From the IMG/VR virus record IMGVR_UViG_3300023063_000004, positions 1 through 47,187 of that record: a stretch of 47,187 nt of DNA; one strand, written 5' to 3'. The translations under genes and the position numbers were made by a program. The stretch is from a virus. Every line of letters starts with the position of its first letter. Position 1 is the stretch's first letter. The notes beneath the pieces were generated by a model. That model made no database searches and had not been told where the DNA came from. It was given only the letters and a program-made list of their open reading frames with translations. Shown piece after piece: positions 41,449 through 47,187 of the stretch.

Positions 41449-42150
41449 TTAATTCGTGATGTTCAACAGCGCTAAACCGCCAGCGGTATTCTGATCGAAG
41501 CGATCGATATAGGCGCGCGGTACTTGTGTGAAGCCTGCGGGAATGACACTCGTTGCAACCATGGCCTGACTTGCAACCGTTGCGGACGTGTTCAAGTTGT
41601 ACGTACCCACGCCGCCCGTGCCGGAACCGAGCGAAGTAATCGTACCGACCGCCGTACCATTGGCCAACGTGACAACCGAACCGATACCGAGATTGCCGCC
41701 CGAGATTGCCGAAACGGTCAACACGCCAGCAGCTTGCGATGCGGTGAAGGTCGCGAGACTCGTCAAGGCGGACAACGTGCCATCCGCTTGATTGAAGTTG
41801 ACCGTATCACCCTGTTTAGCGGTGCCGACCAAGGCCACGCAGATGAGCGACATTTCCGCAAATGCGGCTTGTGTCAGGTTGTTCAACGCGAAATTTGGCG
41901 ACAACGGTGCGCCAGCCAAACCACCGGAAGCATGTTCCTTCGGATTCGCCAAGATGCCGTAATAGACGCCCGTACCGCCCGCGCCAACGGTGTTCGTGCC
42001 AACGTTGCGAGTGAACGCGCGGCCAAATACGTTATTCAATGCACTGGCCGAATTGATCATACCGATCTTTGCGCGTTGCGGACCGGCACGTACGATTTCG
42101 CCGGGAATGCCAAAACCGAAGTCATAATTTACTGATGCTTGAAAAGTCAT
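41449..42150 (-). CDS. Structural cement/decoration protein
   Basis: 233 residues, N-terminus ASVNYDFGFGIPGEIVRAGP typical of cement proteins beside DUF2184 capsids. An inserted Gly/Thr/Ser-rich domain (about 120-200) looks Ig- or lectin-like and may be exposed on the capsid. Confidence 0.78.
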   Translation of the reverse strand: MTFQASVNYDFGFGIPGEIVRAGPQRAKIGMINSASALNNVFGRAFTRNVGTNTVGAGGTGVYYGILANPKEHASGGLAGAPLSPNFALNNLTQAAFAEMSLICVALVGTAKQGDTVNFNQADGTLSALTSLATFTASQAAGVLTVSAISGGNLGIGSVVTLANGTAVGTITSLGSGTGGVGTYNLNTSATVASQAMVATSVIPAGFTQVPRAYIDRFDQNTAGGLALLNITN

Positions 42151-42159
42151 CGCGCCCCC

Positions 42160-43473
42160 TTATTTCTGTTCATTGAGTTGTGCCGCCATCCAATCTGGCG
42201 CTTTCCCTTCTTTCGCGTCCATGGCCGTCGCTGTAGCCAACTTGCGCGGCGGCGTACGATCCTTCAGGTACGCCTGCACGGTGGCGACTTCGGCACCCTT
42301 TACGGCGGTCAGACCCAACTTTTCGCAACCGTACTGCGCAACTTGCAACGCGGTCTTTTCGCTATGGTCGAACGTACCGACGAACTCGGACAGTTGCGAG
42401 GCGAGCACGTTACGCATGTTCATGTCGACGTAGATTTCCGACGCGTCCATCGTTGCAACGGGTTGCGCGGCGAGTGCCGCCTTAACGGCTTTGTCGATCA
42501 TTGCTGCAACTTCTTTTGCGTCCATACCCTTGCCCTCAAGGTCAGCATCGCCGGTCTTTGCTTCTTTCTCTTTGCGTGCTGCTTCGGCATCAGCCTCGGC
42601 ATCGCCCGTTGCAGACACGCTAGGCGTATCGGCGGGATCTTCGGCAGGCACATCGCCTACACCCTTGACGGCTTCGGCGGCTTCGAGCAATGGCAACAAT
42701 TTTTTGATCGTTGCTAGCGCTTCAGCAATCTCACCTTTATCAGCATCCGACGTAGCGGGATCAGCCGCCGTTTCTTCTGCGTCCATTGCAACAGCCTCCA
42801 TGCGCAAACGGAAAGCCGCAACAGCGGTTCCTTTCTTTGCTTGCGGCTTTTTCTTCCGTTGTGGTACGGCCATAGCGATAAACTCCTTTGCGTCAACAGT
42901 AAATGAAAAACCATCCATTACGGCAACAGCTTGCCCCATTCTCCCGTCATCTACTGACGCTAAATGATTGCCGCGTATTCGCCGTTGGACATAAGTATAA
43001 GCTACGCCGTTAAATGTTCCCGGCGCATACTCATATACACAACGATAACCAAGTGACAGGGGCGTTTTACCGCCCGATATTTGTCCTGCTAACACTTCCG
43101 AGAAACATTTAATATTTCCCTTTAGTGTTCCGAATTCGTCGTCTGGATCAAACCATATTTGCTCACCCGTAACGCCGCGTGCGCCTTTCTGATCAACCGT
43201 AACCGTTCCACCCGTGCCATCGCCAAGCATCGTATGATCGATTACCCACGGCACGAGACGGAACGATGCAATGCAATCAGGGTCAGATAATTCGGATGCC
43301 GGGCGATACACCTTGAACATCAGAAGCGCGTTACCTGCCTCTTTTTCCTGCGGGATATTTTTGCCCAGATAATCATAAACGCCCACTTTTGACAGCGGGT
43401 TATCCAATACCTCGAAGAAACCGTTGATGTCATACGTCCGAGCGCTATCTGCTTCGTCCATTGCGTAAGCCAT
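42160..43473 (-). CDS. DUF2213 prohead protease with fused scaffold-like region
   Basis: 437 residues, start behind GGAAAAG. The first 200 residues fit DUF2213; NHLASVDDGRMG (H170) resembles the His motif of prohead proteases. Then a long Ala/Glu/Lys helical, acidic stretch acts as a likely scaffold. Four MDA tripeptides (230, 317, 342, 418) and an MDE (5) are spaced along it, possible cleavage sites. It would guide capsid assembly and be processed away. Confidence 0.8.
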   Translation of the reverse strand: MAYAMDEADSARTYDINGFFEVLDNPLSKVGVYDYLGKNIPQEKEAGNALLMFKVYRPASELSDPDCIASFRLVPWVIDHTMLGDGTGGTVTVDQKGARGVTGEQIWFDPDDEFGTLKGNIKCFSEVLAGQISGGKTPLSLGYRCVYEYAPGTFNGVAYTYVQRRIRGNHLASVDDGRMGQAVAVMDGFSFTVDAKEFIAMAVPQRKKKPQAKKGTAVAAFRLRMEAVAMDAEETAADPATSDADKGEIAEALATIKKLLPLLEAAEAVKGVGDVPAEDPADTPSVSATGDAEADAEAARKEKEAKTGDADLEGKGMDAKEVAAMIDKAVKAALAAQPVATMDASEIYVDMNMRNVLASQLSEFVGTFDHSEKTALQVAQYGCEKLGLTAVKGAEVATVQAYLKDRTPPRKLATATAMDAKEGKAPDWMAAQLNEQK

Positions 43474-43493
43474 TATGCTTTTCCAAATAGTGT

Positions 43494-43519
43494 GTTAATA
43501 TCAGTTATTCGATATTAAC
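43494..43519. repeat. Inverted repeat upstream of the HNH gene
   Basis: GTTAATATC, 8-base spacer, GATATTAAC: a perfect 9-bp inverted repeat in the gap between the protease gene start (43473) and the HNH start (43532). AT-rich, no T-run; may be an operator, or part of the HNH promoter. It resembles but does not match the 17-bp operators. Confidence 0.6.
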
Positions 43520-43531
43520 TATGCAGCGATC

Positions 43532-44161
43532 ATGACGACATGTACAACTTGCTTTATTGAAAAGAATGATAGCTTGTTCCCACAATGGAAGGGAAAACGA
43601 AGCGGTAGAAAGTGTAATGCATGTCGTATAAACACAAATAATGTTAGAAAAGCTAACGATCCTGAATTTGTCAAACGGATGAATGAGGCATCGCGGCTAA
43701 GCATGATAAAGCGAAGGGCTGATCCCATAATCGGACCTATCATCAAAGAGCTACTGCGTAATAGACCCAAACCCATTCGTACCGAAAAAGTATCTGCTGC
43801 TGATATAAAACGAAACGCGTCGCGTCGTGAGTACCTTAGACAAAAGAGTGCCGATCATTACGCTGCGAATAAAGCTGACTATCTTGCTAGACAATTGCTA
43901 CGATCTGGAAAAATTGCTAGACAATCGTTTGAAGGTAAATCGTTTGATGAGGGCCTAGCATTTATGTATAAACATTGCGCTACAGGCTATCACGTTGATC
44001 ACATCATTCCACTAAACGGAAAACTTGTGAGCGGGCTTCACGTATGGTGGAATTTGCAATATTTAACAGCGCATCAAAACTTGTCCAAACGAAACAAATT
44101 CGATATTGACCGTTATGATGCATGGTTAGCTAACTGTCAAGTCGGATCGTTTCTAGGCTAA
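43532..44161 (+). CDS. HNH endonuclease on the opposite strand
   Basis: 209 residues. An N-terminal CTTC...CNAC zinc knuckle, basic middle, and the HNH core YHVDHIIPLNGKLVSGLHV followed by WWNLQYLTAHQNLSKRNKF. This is typical of free-standing phage homing endonucleases. It lies antisense between two head genes, overlapping the minor head gene's end by 4 bases, and looks richer in A+T than its neighbours, so it was probably gained later. The start lacks a strong ribosome site. Confidence 0.85.
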   Translation: MTTCTTCFIEKNDSLFPQWKGKRSGRKCNACRINTNNVRKANDPEFVKRMNEASRLSMIKRRADPIIGPIIKELLRNRPKPIRTEKVSAADIKRNASRREYLRQKSADHYAANKADYLARQLLRSGKIARQSFEGKSFDEGLAFMYKHCATGYHVDHIIPLNGKLVSGLHVWWNLQYLTAHQNLSKRNKFDIDRYDAWLANCQVGSFLG

Positions 44162-45036
44162 TCCTCATCGTCGTCAAAATCGAATACCGGCCGCATTGTG
44201 CAACGGCAAAAAATGGCTTGTCCGGGAATACCGCGCTCGCCTTTCTCCGGTCCATCCAAATAGGGCAAGTCGTCAAATGAGAATATTTTACCATTCAGCA
44301 CGTCACGGTGATATTCGCGGGGATGTGCGGACCCACCGCTATGCACCCATTGAAACTTTTTTAAACCTAACGCTTCCATGCGCCCCTTATTAAGCGCGTT
44401 ATACGCTTTGCGTGTCTGGTCAAGTGCTACATTCTTAGACCAATTCTTAACCGTTACTCCACACTTATCTAGCGCCGGGATAATATCCGCTAAACCGTTA
44501 CCAGTTTGGATTGAGCGATTTACAACGCCGGATATCTCATCTAAATATTTATCTTTGGTACGCGTTATCAAGTTGACGTTTTCAGTTACCGACGACGAAA
44601 TGATATTACGCAGATCCTCACTAAGCATCGAAGGGTCAAGCGTGTAATTGCCTGACATTTCCTTAAGCGATGCGCCTAGCTTCAGACCGCTATCCCGCGA
44701 CGTTTGCCCGATGATCTTTTCAGCCAACGGACGTGCGAACTTAGCAAAGACCGCCGTAAATTTATCACTCATGCGGTTCATTACTATGCGCGCCTGCGAT
44801 GCGATACTTGCATCCATGGCATACGCACTATCCATTGCATCAGCATCGCTATAGAGCGCCCGTAACTCGCGCATTACTTCGCGCTCCATTGCAACGATAT
44901 GCGCCTGCAATACGTCGTTATAACGTACCGCAATCGCGCCGGATGGATTTAACGGCGTACCTTTCACTGCTGGCACCTTGAACCGTTGCGCCCATTCAGC
45001 GCGCTCCTTACTAAGGCGTACCTGACGATGCCCCAT
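44158..45036 (-). CDS. Minor head protein (Mu gpF / SPP1 gp7-like)
   Basis: 292 residues. The C-terminal WVHSGGSAHPREYH, NGKIF and PGQAIFCRCTMRPV pattern is the phage head morphogenesis motif. It binds the portal and may aid DNA exit. An AMDSAYAMDAS stretch near residue 67 resembles the MDA sites in the protease. Overlaps the portal stop by one base. Confidence 0.88.
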   Translation of the reverse strand: MGHRQVRLSKERAEWAQRFKVPAVKGTPLNPSGAIAVRYNDVLQAHIVAMEREVMRELRALYSDADAMDSAYAMDASIASQARIVMNRMSDKFTAVFAKFARPLAEKIIGQTSRDSGLKLGASLKEMSGNYTLDPSMLSEDLRNIISSSVTENVNLITRTKDKYLDEISGVVNRSIQTGNGLADIIPALDKCGVTVKNWSKNVALDQTRKAYNALNKGRMEALGLKKFQWVHSGGSAHPREYHRDVLNGKIFSFDDLPYLDGPEKGERGIPGQAIFCRCTMRPVFDFDDDED

Positions 45037-46643
45037 TACGCACTCTCGGATACGGACTGCCCGCTACTCTTTGCCGATGATAAATTTTCGGGCGACTCGG
45101 TACCCTTATCGGCTGGTGCAGAATTGTTAGGCGTCACGTCATCATCGTCTGGCAACAGTTCGCCCGATACGAGTAGGGGCGCGAGCGTCGTATAACCGCT
45201 GTTCTTATCGTTACGCAAGCGCGCATTGATATCCGTATCGTCAATAGCGCCCGTACCTTTAAGCGCTACGTCGGCATTAGCGTTATTAAGATTAATTTCG
45301 CTGTACTCTTTCGCCGTTGGTGAATCGAGTGGCAACCACGATACGACTGTGCCGGGCGTGCCCTTACCGAACTTCGGCACCACGAACGACAAGCGTACCA
45401 ATAGGTGATGACGTTCCAACATGGGTGATAATTCGTGCGTCTGTAGCGATTCTAGCCCTTCGTGATAGTTCGACTCATCGTAAGACCCTTCATTGCTTAG
45501 ACCGCCTACAGCCGTCCCCATTGCCTTATTGACGGGCACCTCACCGGCCGCGCACGCAAGTGCGTATTGATTTTCAATAACGTCCGCCAGATCCGCCAGT
45601 GACGTATCGATTTGATCCATTTCATCATCTTTGCCCATGATGCGAAACCCGTGGTTGTCTCGCGTCTCAATAGCAAATTGCATCCCCTGATCGAACTTCG
45701 CTTTGTTGGCCATCACCGCCGCAAGGTCATCAATCTTGTACGTCATGAGACGCTTTGTCAGTGCGAGCAATGGCGCTTCATTGCCGGTACGTTCCGCCGC
45801 GTAAACGCGCTCCATAATCTTCTGAGGGATCGGTACGCCGCTGTACAGGTATGACGGCTTCAGAATGTCAGGCACTTCGCCGGTACGGAATATGCAAAGG
45901 TGCGAACGGTGATATTTTTTACCGTTGATGAGCCACCATGTAGGCTCATAGAATCCGGCGACATCGGGACGGCTGGCGGCGTCACCGGACAAGATGGGCG
46001 ACATCCAATACGGATCAACCTGAATCATCCCTTTGTACGATCCGGCCGTAACGCCGTCCGGGTTGAATGGCTTTTCGTAATAGTCAACATCACCCGATTC
46101 GACAACCGGGATACATACGCGAATGCCGAAGATGCGGCCCAGGCGTGCGTATTCGTACATCTTTTGATTGATGGTGAATAGCTTGTCGTACTTGGCATAC
46201 TCAGCTAATTCATCTTCGGATAGTTCTGTCTCGCCAACTGCGCTAGTGACTTCATATCCTTGGCGGATCGCATCACGTGCCGGGATTGAACATATCTTAT
46301 CGATCAACCAATGTTGCGCGATGATGGCGCACGCCTGATGCCCGATAAATGACTGCGTGCCGTACCATTGAAATAGTGCATCGGACATTGCAGGCTGGCC
46401 AATATCGAATGCACCGGCGAAGTCATCCGTACCCGAGTCGGCGTCATCCATCGTTCCGTCAGCGCGCATTACCCTCGGACGGTTATCAGATAAATAACGG
46501 TTCCATACCTTACGCAACTTATCGGACATTGCGGCCCGGTTGCTTGTATTGTCCAAGTCGCCGCGATGGGTTGAAAACAAGCCACCCTTGCTAACCTTCT
46601 CAACTGCGGCCGGTATCGGCTTCTTTGCAAACCATCCGAACAT
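45036..46643 (-). CDS. Portal protein (DUF1073)
   Basis: 535 residues from the ATG at 46643; the longer frame from 46670 would start inside a terminator. WLIDKICSIPARDAIRQGYEV, then IPQKIMERVYAAERTGNEAP, then FDQGMQFAIETRDNHGF follow the DUF1073 portal order. It forms the dodecameric DNA gate and binds the terminase. The C-terminal 60 residues are acidic and disordered. Confidence 0.9.
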   Translation of the reverse strand: MFGWFAKKPIPAAVEKVSKGGLFSTHRGDLDNTSNRAAMSDKLRKVWNRYLSDNRPRVMRADGTMDDADSGTDDFAGAFDIGQPAMSDALFQWYGTQSFIGHQACAIIAQHWLIDKICSIPARDAIRQGYEVTSAVGETELSEDELAEYAKYDKLFTINQKMYEYARLGRIFGIRVCIPVVESGDVDYYEKPFNPDGVTAGSYKGMIQVDPYWMSPILSGDAASRPDVAGFYEPTWWLINGKKYHRSHLCIFRTGEVPDILKPSYLYSGVPIPQKIMERVYAAERTGNEAPLLALTKRLMTYKIDDLAAVMANKAKFDQGMQFAIETRDNHGFRIMGKDDEMDQIDTSLADLADVIENQYALACAAGEVPVNKAMGTAVGGLSNEGSYDESNYHEGLESLQTHELSPMLERHHLLVRLSFVVPKFGKGTPGTVVSWLPLDSPTAKEYSEINLNNANADVALKGTGAIDDTDINARLRNDKNSGYTTLAPLLVSGELLPDDDDVTPNNSAPADKGTESPENLSSAKSSGQSVSESA

Positions 46644-46653
46644 ATCGCGCCCC

Positions 46654-46687
46654 AAAAGCAAAAGCCCCATTGTACGACATGGGGCTT
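46654..46687 (-). terminator. Terminator before the portal gene
   Basis: Minus strand: AAGCCCCAT, 8-base loop, ATGGGGCTT, then TTGCTTTTGGGG, ending about 10 bases before the portal ATG. Its tail matches the terminator before the primase gene. Confidence 0.82.
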
Positions 46688-46869
46688 AGGGGTCGGATTT
46701 AGCCTTACTACAGCAACACCGACGATAACAATGATTTTTGTGTTGCTTCGATCGTCACCCAAATTTGGTTATAACTAGGCGATGATGCGTGAAGCATGGA
46801 CCGTTGCGAATACAGGTCGATCAATTTGAGCAATAGTGCGATTTGGGCTGATGTCACTCTGTGCGCTCC
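46688..46869. other. Intergenic region before the head operon
   Basis: About 180 bases between two terminators. It should hold the promoter for whatever lies downstream, but no convincing -35/-10 pair or tRNA could be seen; a TTATAA-like element near 46770 is the only candidate. A 63-codon frame (46775-46966) overlaps the real gene at 46890 and lacks a ribosome site. Confidence 0.4.
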
Positions 46870-46887
46870 AAAAGGCACTATTGTGCC
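46870..46887 (-). terminator. Weak terminator after the gene at 46890
   Basis: Minus strand: GGCAC, loop AATA, GTGCC, then TTTT, starting 2 bases after the stop of the small gene. Short stem, so moderate strength. Confidence 0.6.
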
Positions 46888-46889
46888 AC

Positions 46890-47105
46890 TTATTTAGGTA
46901 CGCACGAAGCGCCGTGTGATTGTGCCCATCGCACAAAATGGAAATGAATGGATCGGTGAATCTCATCAGCCGCCCACTTAACCTGCTCCGTTGACAACCC
47001 CGCCTTCTCTTTCAGATAGCCGTTTTCTGCGGTTCGCATAGCTTCTGCTTTCATCAGTAGACAAATTTCAGCAAACCGTTCTTCTTCGATCAGTATGACT
47101 CTCAT
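46890..47105 (-). CDS. Hypothetical 71-residue phage protein
   Basis: The ATG at 47105 follows GGAG, 5 bases after the stop of the alanine-rich gene. Helical, charged, with a C-terminal Trp/His-rich part. It is the last gene of the early-type unit that starts at the promoter 876-904 across the circular junction. Not recognised. Confidence 0.68.
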   Translation of the reverse strand: MRVILIEEERFAEICLLMKAEAMRTAENGYLKEKAGLSTEQVKWAADEIHRSIHFHFVRWAQSHGASCVPK

Positions 47106-47110
47106 CTTGA

Positions 47111-47187
47111 CTACTCCGTAAATAATGAAATAAATTTCTCTTTTTGGGCGGCACGGGCGGCGGCATCGGCGGCGGCATCGGCGGCGG
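47111..47187 (-). CDS. Alanine-rich repeat protein, C-terminal part (cut by window edge)
   Basis: In frame it reads ADAAADAAARAAQKEKFISLFTE then stop at 47111-47113. It is the end of the gene that begins at 404. The two parts add to 481 bases, one more than a multiple of three, so the simple join is out of frame by two missing bases (or one extra). Confidence 0.8.
   Translation of the reverse strand, partial: AADAAADAAARAAQKEKFISLFTE

Noticed and set aside
41524-42135. 203-codon plus-strand frame
   Set aside because: Antisense to the cement protein gene; composition of a shadow frame.
46688-46869. Possible tRNA gene in the intergenic region
   Set aside because: No cloverleaf with conserved T-loop and acceptor stem could be traced.
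46775-46966. 63-codon minus-strand frame
   Set aside because: Overlaps the better-supported gene 46890-47105 by 77 bases, runs through a terminator hairpin and has no ribosome site.

Overview
The window looks like one essentially complete genome of a virulent, contractile-tailed bacteriophage (myovirus) of about 47 kb. Both ends lie inside the same minus-strand gene, an alanine-rich repeat protein, so the molecule is circular or circularly permuted and was opened within a GGC-rich repeat. No integrase, partition system, transposase, rRNA, tRNA or CRISPR array was seen. The set of head and tail families (DUF1073 portal, DUF2213, DUF2184 capsid, DUF4054, DUF3383 sheath, gp46/gp25-like, baseplate J, DUF2612) and the replication families (primase-helicase, DEAD/DEAH helicase, VRR-NUC, DUF2800, DUF2815-like, compact family B polymerase) recalls Bcep781-type phages of Burkholderia and related Betaproteobacteria. 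That comparison is from memory and the host is an inference. Layout: nearly all genes run on the minus strand. Reading in that direction, 47105 to 25891 holds portal, minor head protein, protease/scaffold, cement protein, major capsid, neck and completion proteins, sheath, tube, a frameshifted tail assembly chaperone, tape measure, baseplate, tail fibre, and then the lysis cassette (holin-like, i-spanin, o-spanin, signal-anchor lysozyme). An HNH endonuclease gene on the plus strand interrupts the head genes at 43532-44161. A short plus-strand replication operon (20630-25905) encodes an LPWD-repeat protein, a Cas4/RecB-like DUF2800 nuclease, an ssDNA-binding-like protein and the DNA polymerase. 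From 20551 down to 1 the minus strand resumes with the helicase, VRR-NUC nuclease, a TetR-like mini-regulator, many very small genes, a Cro/C1-type regulator, a cluster of zinc-ribbon mini-proteins, the primase-helicase, terminase small subunit, a large tailspike, terminase large subunit, and a left arm of small unknown genes. Regulation is the most striking part. A 17-bp palindrome close to AACCGTTAATAACGGTT fills exactly the spacer between -35 and -10 hexamers at several promoters (876-904, 3501-3529, 6790-6818, 17612-17640 and the divergent 20565-20593), with degenerate copies at 7123 and 18009. One degenerate copy lies just upstream of the TetR-like gene, suggesting a phage-encoded repressor with an autoregulatory loop. 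A near-consensus LexA (SOS) box sits at 11682-11701 in front of the terminase small subunit gene. Intrinsic terminators lie immediately upstream of the start codons of several major genes (terL, tailspike, primase, chaperone, portal), and some share a GGGCTTTTGCTTTT tail. The tail chaperone carries a clear -1 slippery site (T TTT TTC). All calls were made by eye from motifs and context; no database search was run.
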